From contig NZ_CP088014.1 of NCBI RefSeq assembly GCF_021044685.1, forward strand, positions 4,574,001 to 4,638,000: a stretch of 64,000 nucleotides of DNA. Reading direction: 5' to 3'. Positions 1 through 8,336 of the stretch are shown here, in pieces (position 1 is the first letter of the stretch; the number at the start of each line of letters is the position of its first letter). Position numbers and translations under genes: made by a program. The notes beneath the pieces were generated by a model. It was not told where the DNA came from and ran no database searches. It saw nothing but the letters and a program-made list of their open reading frames with translations. Source of the stretch: Bradyrhizobium daqingense. GTDB lineage: Bacteria > Pseudomonadota > Alphaproteobacteria > Rhizobiales > Xanthobacteraceae.

Positions 1-88
1 CGCCGGCGCCGGCCTCGACTTCACGTCCGTCGACGAAATTGCCGTGGGTTTCGACGTCGATGGACGCGGGTTTGGAGGGAACGTTCAT
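1..88 (-). CDS. N-terminus of a cut-off gene, possibly aldehyde dehydrogenase
   Basis: Only the first 29 codons are inside the window; the gene runs off the left edge on the minus strand. The ATG at 88-86 overlaps the TGA of the upstream gntR-type gene in an ATGA arrangement, so the two are translationally coupled. The visible N-terminus reads MNVPSKPAS, then NFVDGREVEAGAG. The latter resembles the opening strand of NAD-dependent aldehyde dehydrogenases (x-F/I-x-N/D-G-x-x-V) but is too short to prove it. The coupling to an FCD regulator fits a catabolic enzyme. Confidence 0.4.
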   Translation of the reverse strand, partial: MNVPSKPASIDVETHGNFVDGREVEAGAG

Positions 89-735
89 AATGACCTCTCT
101 TCGACGATGACGGCGTTGCGCTTGAGCGCAGGCAGCACACGTTTTTCGGTGGCCCCGATATGGGCCTTGATGATGCGCGCCGCGGTTCGCGTTTCGCGGC
201 TCTGCATGGCGTCGATCAGGGCGACGTGCTCGGCGACGAGCTTGGCGGGGTCGTGGCCCTTCAGATTGGAGATGCTGACGCGGACCAGCCGATCTGCCTG
301 GCCGATCAGGTCGCACAGCGCGGTCGCCATGCGGCGATTGCCGGAGGCATGCGCCAGCGCGGTGTGGAAGCCGCGATTGTAGGTGATGAAGTCCTCGTGG
401 CCGCCCGAGAAGCGGCGGAATTCGTCGAGCGATTTCAGGACGCTGTCGGGTGCGCTTTCGATCGCCTCGGCCACACAGGCCGGCTCCAGCGCGAGGCGGA
501 AGCGGAGCAGGTCGCGGGCATCCGAAAGCGAGATCGGTGTGACCCGATAGCCCTGACGCGGCTGCACCGTGACGAGGTGCTCGCGCTGGAGCCGCAAAAG
601 CGCATCCCGGACCGGCTGGCGGCTCACCGAATAGCGTTCGGCCAGGTCCTGCTCTCGCATTTCATCGCCTGGCGCAAAGCGACAGCATAAAATATCAGTT
701 CGGAGAAGATCGTAGACGTTTTCGCGCAAAAGCAT
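85..735 (-). CDS. GntR-family (FadR/FCD) transcriptional regulator
   Basis: 216-residue DNA-binding repressor/activator. Residues about 5-70 form the GntR winged helix-turn-helix (LAERYSVSRQPVRDALLRL, then the wing VQPRQGYRVTPI). Residues about 75-205 form the all-helical FCD ligand domain, with Arg/Glu and His positions typical for binding a small carboxylate through a metal (FHTALAHASGN, KLVAEHVALIDAM, IKAHI). The size is standard for the family. It overlaps the next gene by ATGA and so is probably co-transcribed with the gene it controls. A palindrome just upstream of its start may be an autoregulatory operator. The inducer cannot be read from the sequence. Confidence 0.9.
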   Translation of the reverse strand: MLLRENVYDLLRTDILCCRFAPGDEMREQDLAERYSVSRQPVRDALLRLQREHLVTVQPRQGYRVTPISLSDARDLLRFRLALEPACVAEAIESAPDSVLKSLDEFRRFSGGHEDFITYNRGFHTALAHASGNRRMATALCDLIGQADRLVRVSISNLKGHDPAKLVAEHVALIDAMQSRETRTAARIIKAHIGATEKRVLPALKRNAVIVEERSL

Positions 736-760
736 GGGATCTGGCCTTACTCGTTGGATT

Positions 761-780
761 AATATCTCAGTCGTGATATT
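761..780. promoter_or_regulatory. Candidate GntR/FCD operator palindrome
   Basis: Perfect 6-bp inverted repeat AATATC / GATATT separated by 8 bases, 26 bp upstream of the regulator's start codon and between it and the divergent hydrolase gene. Position and symmetry suit a dimeric regulator, but the motif itself is not a known consensus. Confidence 0.4.
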
Positions 781-891
781 TTACGTCAAGCGTCAAAAGC
801 TTGAATTCCCTGTCAGTTGATTTTATCAATCCGGCTTGCAGGGCGGGCGAGCGGGCGTGATCCGATTGATGCAGCTTGGGAAAGACCGGAC

Positions 892-1665
892 ATGGACAGG
901 CTTCTTGCCAACGGGACCGTCAACGCCGCGGAGACCGGCGAGGGGCCGCCGCTCTTTCTGTTCCACTCGCTACTGTCGGATCGGGCCAGCTTCGAAGCGA
1001 TCGTGCCGAAGCTCGGGACATCGTTTCGGGCCATCGTTCCGGAGTTGCCGGGGTTCGGCCGCTCGCACGTGGTCGAGGGCGGACTTGCTGCTGTTGCGGA
1101 CAGAATGGCGGAGGCGGTGCAGGACGCCGCGGGCGGTGCGGCATCAATCGTGCTTGGCAATGGCTATGGCGGCTTTGTTGCATTGCAGATGGTCATTCGT
1201 CATCCGAGCATCGCCAGCCGGCTCGTTCTTGCCGATTCTGGCGCAGCCTTTTCCGAGCCCGGTCGCGAGGCGTTCCGCAACATGGCGAAGATCTCGCGCC
1301 AGAAGGGACTGGAGGCCATCACCGATGTTGCCATGCGCCGCCTGTTCGCGCCCGAGTTTCAGGCGCAGCATCCAGAGCTGATGCGCGGACGTCGTGAAGC
1401 CTTTCTACGTACCGACCCGGATGTGTTTCGAGATGCGTGCAATGCATTGGCCGAGCTGGATCTTCGTGCCGAGCTCGCCGGCGTGAAGGTGCCGGTGCTC
1501 GTTGTGGTCGGCGAGCACGATGAGGCGACGCCGCCGCCGATGTCGCATGAGCTGGCCGCTGGATTGCCGCGCGCCGAATTGAAGATCATTCCAGGATGCG
1601 CGCACGTGCCACAGCTGCAATCACCGCAGCAGTTTCTCGACGCTGTCGAGGGCTTCCTGCGTTGA
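892..1665 (+). CDS. Alpha/beta-fold hydrolase-like protein lacking the nucleophile serine
   Basis: About 257 residues from the ATG at 892, chosen because family homology starts there; the frame stays open upstream to 817. The fold is clear. An oxyanion-hole region LFLFHSLLSD is followed by a strand-turn-helix elbow, then a cap segment with MRRLFAPEF, an acid region VVVGEHDEATPP and a catalytic-type histidine in PGCAHVPQLQSP. At the elbow the usual G-x-S-x-G-G reads G-N-G-Y-G-G, so the nucleophile Ser is Gly (codon ggc, about 1156-1161). The Asp and His remain. It may be a non-hydrolytic family member or use another chemistry. It is divergent from the GntR gene and stands alone. Confidence 0.75.
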   Translation: MDRLLANGTVNAAETGEGPPLFLFHSLLSDRASFEAIVPKLGTSFRAIVPELPGFGRSHVVEGGLAAVADRMAEAVQDAAGGAASIVLGNGYGGFVALQMVIRHPSIASRLVLADSGAAFSEPGREAFRNMAKISRQKGLEAITDVAMRRLFAPEFQAQHPELMRGRREAFLRTDPDVFRDACNALAELDLRAELAGVKVPVLVVVGEHDEATPPPMSHELAAGLPRAELKIIPGCAHVPQLQSPQQFLDAVEGFLR

Positions 1666-1977
1666 TCCACGCTTGGACGGCCCGGCTCGCGATCGAATTG
1701 CGATGCCTTCCGGGCGGTTAACGCCTGCCGGAAGGGTTCGCTCATGCGGTGCGAAATTCTTCAATGATTTGTACTGTGCATGGGGTTGTTTTCGCATTTT
1801 TGCTGAGCGCCCGCCGGGCCTGAGCACCAGCCGCCGGAAAGCGTACCGATACGGGACCTCCTAAGAGTTTTTACACACAGTTCTGGCACGTTCCCCGCGT
1901 CAAGACCTGCAACCTGCATCGTGTCTCATTGCGTGCACGAAAAGACGGGGCTCGCGGGCATCGAGGGGGCGTGAGCC
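1666..1977. other. Intergenic region, no recognised feature
   Basis: 312 bases between the hydrolase and the MFS gene. It contains no convincing gene, tRNA or repeat. It presumably carries the promoter of the MFS/guaD genes, but no clear -35/-10 pair stands out. Confidence 0.5.
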
Positions 1978-3195
1978 ATGACTGCAATTGCGTCGGACGC
2001 CGATCGCGCGAAGCGAGGGATCGTGCCGATCCTTTTGTGCGTCGTGCCGTTCAGCCAGATTCCGCTCGATGCCTATACGCCCGGCCTGCCGCAGATGGTG
2101 GTCGATCTCGCCACTGACGCGGCCTCGATGCAGAACACCGTCACTGCCTACATGCTCGGCATGTCTCTGGCGCTGGTGCCGGTTGGCATTGCTTCCGACA
2201 CGCTCGGTCGCCGCAACGTCCTGCTCGCGGGCCTGTCGGTGCTCATCGCGATGAGCATCGCATGTGCGCTCGCCACCAGCGCCTCGCTGTTGCTCGCGCT
2301 GCGCTTCCTGCAAGGTGTTGGTGGCTGTACCTGTCTCGTCGTTGCCTATGCGGTCGGAGCCGACTGTTATCGTGGACGCGAGCTCACGGCGATTTCCGGC
2401 CTGCTTGGTGCAGCCTGGGGTCTTGCGCCCGTTCTGGCACCGGCCGCCGGCGGCTTCATCGTCGAGCTGGCGTCCTGGCGCGGCGTGTTCGTTGTCATTG
2501 CCATCGCAGCTGCGCTTGTCGCCGCGGTCGTCGTGCTGTTCCTGCCCGAGACGTTGCCGGTAGAGCGTCGCGCGCCGTTCGATCCGCGCCGCACTGCCGG
2601 TATTTTACGCGAGGCCCTGATCCGTCCGGGCTTCCTGGCTTTCGTACTGGTCTTTGCTGCCGCCGCCAGCGCGCAGCTGGCGTTCGGCGTCGTCGCGCCG
2701 TTCTTCTATCAGACCGGTCTCGGCTATTCCGCGGCGATCTACGGCCTCGTCGCGCTCGGACTCGGCGGGGTGAATCTCGCCGGCGAGCTCGGCTGCGCGC
2801 ATTTCGCGCGGTTCATGCCGCCCCGCATGATGGGCTTCGGCGCGTTCGGTCTGTTCCTCGCCGGCGCTGCGGTCTTGACTGTAACAGGCCTGACGCTAGG
2901 CCTCGGTTTCGTGTCGATCACGCTTGGCGGCGCGCTGGTGCTCGGCGGCTGCGGCGTGCTGTGTCCGATGATGTACGGCATGGCGCTCGGTCTGTTCGAA
3001 CGCGACCACGGCCTGATCGGCGGCCTCATCAGCGCGCTCTGCTATCTCGCCGTGAGCGGCGCCATGGCGATCGCGGCAGTGCTGCCCGAGGCGACGCAGG
3101 CGCCGCTCGGATGGCTCTATCTCGGTCTCTGCATTGTTGCCGGCACGCTGCTCGCGATCTCGCTGCCTTCGGCGCGCCAAGCCACACCGAATTAA
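1978..3195 (+). CDS. MFS transporter, Bcr/CflA-like (DHA1) exporter
   Basis: 405-residue inner-membrane protein with about 12 hydrophobic segments. TM1 carries the signature LDAYTPGLPQM, close to the D-x-Y-x-P-x-x-P motif of Bcr/CflA drug and metabolite exporters. The loop after TM2 has the MFS motif A variant GIASDTLGRRN, and motif C-like glycine/proline residues are in LAPVLAPAAGGFI. It ends 15 bp before guanine deaminase and probably shares a transcript with it. This suggests transport of a purine or related compound, or efflux of a toxic analogue. Substrate specificity is inference from the neighbour only. Confidence 0.85.
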   Translation: MTAIASDADRAKRGIVPILLCVVPFSQIPLDAYTPGLPQMVVDLATDAASMQNTVTAYMLGMSLALVPVGIASDTLGRRNVLLAGLSVLIAMSIACALATSASLLLALRFLQGVGGCTCLVVAYAVGADCYRGRELTAISGLLGAAWGLAPVLAPAAGGFIVELASWRGVFVVIAIAAALVAAVVVLFLPETLPVERRAPFDPRRTAGILREALIRPGFLAFVLVFAAAASAQLAFGVVAPFFYQTGLGYSAAIYGLVALGLGGVNLAGELGCAHFARFMPPRMMGFGAFGLFLAGAAVLTVTGLTLGLGFVSITLGGALVLGGCGVLCPMMYGMALGLFERDHGLIGGLISALCYLAVSGAMAIAAVLPEATQAPLGWLYLGLCIVAGTLLAISLPSARQATPN

Positions 3196-3210
3196 GGGAG
3201 GAACCTCTTC

Positions 3211-4608
3211 ATGACCACCGTCGGTATTCGCGGCACGTTCTTCGACTTCGTCGACGACCCCTGGAAGCACGTCGGCAACGAGCAGGCGGCTGCGCGCTTT
3301 CACCAGGACGGCCTTATGGTCATCACCGACGGTGTCATCAAGGCGTTCGGTCCCTATGACAAGATTTCTGCCGCGCATCCGAGCGTGGCGACTACGCACA
3401 TCAAGGACCGCATCATCGTCCCTGGCTTCATCGATGGGCACATCCATCTGCCGCAAACCCGCGTGCTCGGTGCCTATGGCGAGCAGCTCCTGCCGTGGCT
3501 GCAGAAATGGGTCTATCCGGAAGAGCTCAAATACCGGGATCGCAACTACGCGCGCGAGGGCGTGAAGCGCTTTCTCGACGCGCTGCTCGCCTCCGGCACC
3601 ACCACCTGCCAGGCCTTCACGAGTTCCTCGCCTGTCTCGACCGAGGAACTGTTTGAAGAAGCCGCCCGCCGCAACATGCGCGTCATCGCGGGTCTCACCG
3701 GCATCGATCGCAACGCGCCGGCCGATTTCATCGATACGCCGGAGAATTTCTATCGCGACAGCAAGCGGCTGATCGCGCAGTATCACAACAAGGGCCGCAA
3801 CCTCTACGCCATCACGCCGCGCTTCGCCTTCGGCGCCTCGCCGGACCTGCTGAAAGCGTGCCAGCGCCTCAAGCACGAGCATCCGGACTGCTGGGTCAAC
3901 ACCCACATCTCCGAGAACCCGGCCGAATGCAGCGGCGTGCTGGTCGAGCATCCCGACTGCCAGGACTATCTCGGCGTCTACGAGAAGTTCGACCTGGTCG
4001 GGCCGAAATTCTCCGGCGGTCACGGCGTCTATCTCTCGAACAACGAATTTCGCCGAATGTCGAAGAAGGGCGCGGCAGTGGTGTTCTGCCCGTGCTCGAA
4101 CCTGTTCCTCGGCAGCGGCCTGTTCCGGCTCGGCCGCGCCACCGATCCCGAGCATCGCGTCAAGATGTCGTTCGGCACCGACGTCGGCGGCGGCAACCGC
4201 TTCTCGATGATCTCCGTGCTTGACGACGCCTACAAGGTCGGCATGTGCAACAACACGCTGCTCGACGGCAGCATCGATCCTACGCGTAAGGATCTTGCGG
4301 AAGCCGAGCGCAACAAGCTCTCGCCCTATCGCGGTTTCTGGTCGATCACGCTCGGCGGAGCCGAAGGCCTCTATATCGACGACAAGCTCGGCAATTTCGA
4401 GCCCGGCAAGGAGGCCGATTTCGTCGCGCTCGATCCGAACGGCGGGCAGATCGCACAAGCCTGGCACCAGTCGCTGATCGCCGACGGCGCCGGCCCACGC
4501 ACCATGGAAGAGGCCGCGAGCATGCTGTTCGCCGTCATGATGGTCGGTGACGATCGCTGCGTCGACGAGACCTGGGTGATGGGCAAGCGTCTCTACAAGA
4601 AGAGCTGA
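3211..4608 (+). CDS. guaD: Guanine deaminase
   Basis: 465-residue zinc amidohydrolase converting guanine to xanthine and ammonia in purine salvage/catabolism. Landmarks in order are the metal motif PGFIDGHIHLPQ at about residues 71-82, PWLQKWVYPEE which shapes the guanine pocket, THISENPAE (third metal His), GHGVYLSNNE (His/Glu pair) and the metal Asp in MSFGTDVGGGNRFSM. The length matches bacterial GuaD. A strong Shine-Dalgarno (aagggagg) lies 5-10 bases before the ATG. It follows the MFS gene closely, suggesting a two-gene purine unit. Confidence 0.95.
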   Translation: MTTVGIRGTFFDFVDDPWKHVGNEQAAARFHQDGLMVITDGVIKAFGPYDKISAAHPSVATTHIKDRIIVPGFIDGHIHLPQTRVLGAYGEQLLPWLQKWVYPEELKYRDRNYAREGVKRFLDALLASGTTTCQAFTSSSPVSTEELFEEAARRNMRVIAGLTGIDRNAPADFIDTPENFYRDSKRLIAQYHNKGRNLYAITPRFAFGASPDLLKACQRLKHEHPDCWVNTHISENPAECSGVLVEHPDCQDYLGVYEKFDLVGPKFSGGHGVYLSNNEFRRMSKKGAAVVFCPCSNLFLGSGLFRLGRATDPEHRVKMSFGTDVGGGNRFSMISVLDDAYKVGMCNNTLLDGSIDPTRKDLAEAERNKLSPYRGFWSITLGGAEGLYIDDKLGNFEPGKEADFVALDPNGGQIAQAWHQSLIADGAGPRTMEEAASMLFAVMMVGDDRCVDETWVMGKRLYKKS

Positions 4609-4623
4609 AGCGGACGTCTGCAA

Positions 4624-5600
4624 ATGAGCGCAAGTCCCGATGGCCAGCCGGTCGCCCTCGTCATCCAGCGCCGCATCGCCGACGAGGGCTTTGCTGCGTT
4701 TGCGCGGTGGAACGGGGAGGTGGGCGAGGTGCTCAAGGCATGGCCTGCTTTCTCAGCCAGGAGGTGGTGCCGCCGCAACCGCCGGCGCATGTCGACTGGG
4801 TGACGATCCTGCGGTTCGCCAATGCAGCCGCAGCACGTGCCTGGCTCCAGAGCGAGGTGCGGGCGCGGCTCATCGCGGAGGTGCAGCGCTTCTTCGTCGG
4901 TTCGGAAGACGTCCATATCCTGCCCGACACCGGCGTCCAGCGCGACAACGGGGTTTCCGCCGTCATCTCGTTCAAGGTGCCGGACGGGCTCGAGGATGCG
5001 TTCCTGAAATGGCAGCAGCGCATCCAGGCCGCAGAAGCCGAGTTCAAGGGATTCCTGCGTCATAAGATCGAGCGGCCAATTCCGGGCCTGCACGACCAAT
5101 GGATCATCATCCTGTCGTTCGACAGCGATGCCAATCTCAACGCGTGGCTGGACTCACCTCTGCGGCAGACGCTGCTGAAGGAGGGCGAGCGCTTCAACGC
5201 CGGCATGAACGTGAAGCGGGCGAGCTACGGCTTCAATTTCTGGTTTCCTTCCGGCAAGACGCAGTCTCCAGAGCAGAGCCCAAGCCTGATCTGGAAGAGC
5301 AACCTGATCGTTCTTCTAGTGCTCTATCCCGTGGTCTATCTCTGGGGCACTTTCATCAGCGCGCCCCTGATCGACAGTCACGGCGTGCCGCTCTGGCTGT
5401 CGCTCTTCATCGGCAATCTCGTCAGCACCCAGCTGCTCGGCTGGTGGTTGGTGCCCGCCGCCTTCAGGGCACTCGACTGGTGGGTCACGCCAAAGGCGAC
5501 GATCAGCCGTCAGATTGCGGGATACGCACTCCTCGCCGCACTTTATGCCGCCTCAATGGGACTGTACGCGCTGCTGCTCGCGTGGCATTGGGGACGGTGA
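4624..5600 (+). CDS. Antibiotic-biosynthesis-monooxygenase-like membrane protein, apparent -1 frameshift
   Basis: The reading frame starts at ATG 4624 (MSASPDGQPVALVIQRRI) and encodes a ferredoxin-like ABM domain up to KAWP at 4741-4746. The continuation (FLSQEVVPPQ onward) lies in another frame, joined only if one base is restored at about 4746-4749; the expected reading is WPGFLSQE. The second part has a second ABM-like domain (VSAVISFKVPDGLEDAFLKW to about residue 195) and three C-terminal membrane helices. An internal ATG at 4707 could make a shorter 297-residue product. Either the gene is damaged or the sequence lost one G. Its function is unknown; related proteins pair ABM domains with a membrane anchor. 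Confidence 0.65.
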
Positions 5601-5628
5601 GATCGTCCACAGCTAGTACGCGACGACC

Positions 5629-6531
5629 ATGTTCGCCCTGACATTTCTCGGAACTTCGGCCAGCGTTCCCTCAGTGGAGCGCAACCATCCGGCGCTCCTG
5701 GTGGAAGCCGCGGGCAAGCGCATTCTGGTCGATTGCGGCGAGGGAACGCAGCGCCAGCTGCTGCGCAGTGGCGCAGGCTTCCGGCGGCTCGACCGCATCT
5801 TGCTGACGCATGCTCATCTCGACCACGTGCTCGGCATTCCCGGCCTCTTCTCGACGCTCGGCTTGCGGCAGGCCGCCCACACGATGACTGTCCATGGAGG
5901 GCAGGGCACGCTGGATATCGTCGTCAGCATGCTCGCAGGCCTGTGGGGCGCGGGCAGGGCGCCGATCGCCGTCGGGTTCGCGCCGCTGACGGAAGGACAG
6001 GTCATCGACGCCGGCGACTTCACCATCGACTGCTTTCCGGTCCGCCATCGCGACACCGACAGTTTTGGCTTCGCTTTCAAGAGTCCCGCGCGCCGCCATC
6101 TTTTTCCCGATCGCCTCGCCGCACTCGGCGTTCCCGACGGTCCCTTGCGCGGAGAATTGGCTGCGGGACGACCGGTCGTGATCGGCGATCGAACGATCAA
6201 CCCGGAAGAGGTTCTGGGGCCACCGAGCGGCGGCAGCAAGCTTGTCGTGATCGGCGACACCGAGACCACCGAGGGTCTGGCACAATATGCGGCTGACGCT
6301 GATCTGCTGGTGATCGAGGCGACTTTCCTCGATCGCGACGCGTCGACCGCGCGCGACTACGGCCACCTCACTGCGCGCGATGCAGCCGTCTTTGCCGCGG
6401 CAAACAATATCGGCCAGCTCGTGCTCACGCATCAGTCGGGCCGCTATGAGGACGACGAGGTCCTTGCGGAAGCAGCCGCGATCTTTCCGAGCACCCGGAT
6501 CGCGGCCGACTTCGATCGCATCGTCGTCTAG
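5629..6531 (+). CDS. RNase Z-like metallo-beta-lactamase-fold hydrolase
   Basis: 300 residues. An N-terminal beta strand FLGTSASVPS is followed by DCGEGTQRQLLRS, the zinc motif THAHLDHVLG, a later His in PVRHRDTDSFG, the Asp in VIGDTETTEG, and the histidine-containing motifs GHLTARDAA and LVLTHQSGRY. This order and the TQRQL motif are those of tRNase Z/ElaC enzymes, which trim tRNA 3' ends. The family also includes non-tRNA phosphodiesterases, so the exact substrate is uncertain. It is convergent with the next gene (22 bp gap) and follows the ABM gene by 28 bp. Confidence 0.8.
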   Translation: MFALTFLGTSASVPSVERNHPALLVEAAGKRILVDCGEGTQRQLLRSGAGFRRLDRILLTHAHLDHVLGIPGLFSTLGLRQAAHTMTVHGGQGTLDIVVSMLAGLWGAGRAPIAVGFAPLTEGQVIDAGDFTIDCFPVRHRDTDSFGFAFKSPARRHLFPDRLAALGVPDGPLRGELAAGRPVVIGDRTINPEEVLGPPSGGSKLVVIGDTETTEGLAQYAADADLLVIEATFLDRDASTARDYGHLTARDAAVFAAANNIGQLVLTHQSGRYEDDEVLAEAAAIFPSTRIAADFDRIVV

Positions 6532-6553
6532 CGAGACGTCATCTCGGCTGGCT

Positions 6554-7297
6554 TCACAGGCCGGCGGCAACACCGAGGCGGCCGATGCCTGGCAGTTTGA
6601 TCGCGGGGCGCCGAACGTCGCATCCAAGCACGGCGCCGAAGAAGTTGATCTCGAGACCTTCGACCCAGCCGAGCGTCAGGCCGAGATAGCCCGAGAGCGA
6701 GGCATAGAAGCCGGTGCCAGAGGCGGTCAATCCGATCCATCGCCCGGAATAGGGATAGTCCTTGCCGATGGCTGTCGGGGGCAGAACCGCGTGAAGCTCC
6801 GGCACGGCATCCAAAGCGGCCTGGACGAAGGTGTTCGAATTCGGACCGGGCCAGGCGCTGTAATCGCCGTATGCTCGAAATCTGTAGTTCTCGACGACGT
6901 CTCGGATCTTGGGGATCAGCGTTTCAGCCTTGGCGCCGTCGATGGCGACGACGGCCTCCGGCATGGCGCCGAACCAACGTCCATCGGGGACGAAACCATT
7001 GCTCCGGATCGGTTCCCCCCAGGCCGTATAGTCGTAGCGGCTATAGCTGGCCGCGTCCTTCTCCTTGACGACAATCCAGGTGTGGACCGCAAAGATGCTT
7101 CGCCACCGCACCGTTCGGGCAGCGTAGACCCGGATCAGGGCTTCCGGATGCGAGGCGGCGGGCGGCAGCAGGCCGGCGCTGGACCGGTCCGCGGTCTGCC
7201 AATTGCCGCGGCCATCCCCGACCCAGAAATAGCGCGCGGCCGAAATCCCGATCGGCACGAAGACCAGCAGCAGAAATATGAGCACGGATTTTCTCAA
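6554..7297 (-). CDS. DUF3750 domain protein with N-terminal membrane anchor
   Basis: 247 residues. Residues about 4-22 form a signal peptide or membrane anchor (VLIFLLLVFVPIGISAARYF). The rest has DUF3750 features: an arginine-rich RVYAARTVRWRSIFAVHTWIV segment, YDYTAWGEPI, and a pocket-like NSNTFVQAALDAVPEL that resembles papain-like folds. The C-terminus is glycine-rich (LSGYLGLTLGWVEGLEINFFG). It is conserved in alphaproteobacteria, has no assigned biochemistry, and is probably periplasmic. Confidence 0.8.
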   Translation of the reverse strand: MRKSVLIFLLLVFVPIGISAARYFWVGDGRGNWQTADRSSAGLLPPAASHPEALIRVYAARTVRWRSIFAVHTWIVVKEKDAASYSRYDYTAWGEPIRSNGFVPDGRWFGAMPEAVVAIDGAKAETLIPKIRDVVENYRFRAYGDYSAWPGPNSNTFVQAALDAVPELHAVLPPTAIGKDYPYSGRWIGLTASGTGFYASLSGYLGLTLGWVEGLEINFFGAVLGCDVRRPAIKLPGIGRLGVAAGL

Positions 7298-7378
7298 GGG
7301 AAATCAGGTTCGGCAGGACACCTCGACGATATAGGTTTAGCTCGCACTTTCACAATGATGTGCGAAAAGCCCCCGCGT

Positions 7379-8239
7379 TCATCGCGTTAATCCCGATTTG
7401 ATCGCGATATCCTGCACCTGCTGCGTCACCTGTATCAGCCTTGGCAGCGCCGCATCGCGAAAAGCGGGCATGTCCATGCGCACCGCATCGATGGTGACGC
7501 TCAATCCGCCGACCACCAAGCCCTGCGCATCGAAGATCGGCGTTGCCAGCGTGCGTAGGCCGTAGGCGTTCTCGCCGTCCGAGACGGCATGGCCTTTCTT
7601 CTTCACCTGATCGAGCCGGGCGAGCAGGGCATCGAGACCGGTGAGCGTCCGCTCCGACAATTTGACGCGCGGCCGTGACTCCAGTCGCGAGATCTGCTCT
7701 TCGCGCCTCAGATGTGCCAGCATGACATGCCCCAGCGCGGCGCTGTAGGCGGGAATCCGCGTCCCCGGTCGGCGGTCCATCTTGTGACGGTCGAGGCCCG
7801 CGCCGACGCGCGCGAGATAGACCACATCGCCGCCGTCGAGGATGCCGAGCGAAGCCGCATCGCCCACCCCGGGCACAAGCTCTCGCAGCAGCGGCTCGAC
7901 GAGGGTCCGCAGCGATCCATGCGACAGCACGGTGTAGCCGAGGTCGAGGCAGGCGACGCCGAGGCGGAACCGGCGGCTTTGCGGCACAGCCTGGAGGTAG
8001 CCGAGCTCGACCAGGGTCTGGATCAGCCGGAACGCCGTTCCGCGATCGAGATCGGCGCGTGCGGCAATCTCACTCAGGGTCAGCTCGAAGTCCTCGCTGC
8101 TGAAACTCCTGAGCACAGCGAAGGCCTTGCCTACGGAGGCAACGTAATTCTTGGGGCTTTGCGCGCGAGCTTCAGGTTTGCGCTGTACGGCCTTCTTTTC
8201 GACCTTGGCCATGCCAGAGTGTCCCGTCAGGACAGCCAT
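7379..8239 (-). CDS. IclR-family transcriptional regulator
   Basis: 286 residues. The winged HTH is at about residues 30-95 (YVASVGKAFAVLRSF, LSEIAARADLDRGTAFRLIQTL). The GAF-like effector domain follows (VVYLARVGAG, GTRIPAYSAALGHVMLAHL, and GENAYGLRTLATPIFDAQG). An in-frame ATG at 8212 is an alternative start. It is divergent from the carboxylic-acid operon that begins at 8337, with a palindrome between them. It is therefore the probable pathway-specific regulator, sensing a substrate or intermediate of that operon. Confidence 0.9.
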   Translation of the reverse strand: MAVLTGHSGMAKVEKKAVQRKPEARAQSPKNYVASVGKAFAVLRSFSSEDFELTLSEIAARADLDRGTAFRLIQTLVELGYLQAVPQSRRFRLGVACLDLGYTVLSHGSLRTLVEPLLRELVPGVGDAASLGILDGGDVVYLARVGAGLDRHKMDRRPGTRIPAYSAALGHVMLAHLRREEQISRLESRPRVKLSERTLTGLDALLARLDQVKKKGHAVSDGENAYGLRTLATPIFDAQGLVVGGLSVTIDAVRMDMPAFRDAALPRLIQVTQQVQDIAIKSGLTR

Positions 8240-8292
8240 CGCCCTTGACGCGGGGCCGGGCTGATTTTACGACAGGTCAACTGAATAACAAA

Positions 8293-8309
8293 TGTTCGCA
8301 TTCCGAACA
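8293..8309. promoter_or_regulatory. Candidate IclR operator
   Basis: Perfect inverted repeat TGTTCG-cattc-CGAACA in the 97-bp divergent region between iclR and the lyase gene. Its end is 28 bp upstream of the lyase start. The arm length and 5-base spacer fit IclR-family sites. Confidence 0.6.
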
Positions 8310-8336
8310 ACATCGCTCTGGCGATCGGAGGAATTA

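Noticed and set aside
2262..3359. 365-codon Arg/Ala-rich frame overlapping the MFS gene
   Set aside because: Out-of-frame shadow of a well-supported transporter.
2896..4623. 575-codon open frame antisense to the MFS exporter and guaD
   Set aside because: It mirrors clear plus-strand genes, is dominated by Arg/Asp/Ala runs, and shows no domain.
8292..8336. ATG 8292 as lyase start
   Set aside because: It lies in the IclR-type palindrome and lacks a ribosome-binding site; TTG 8337 has one.
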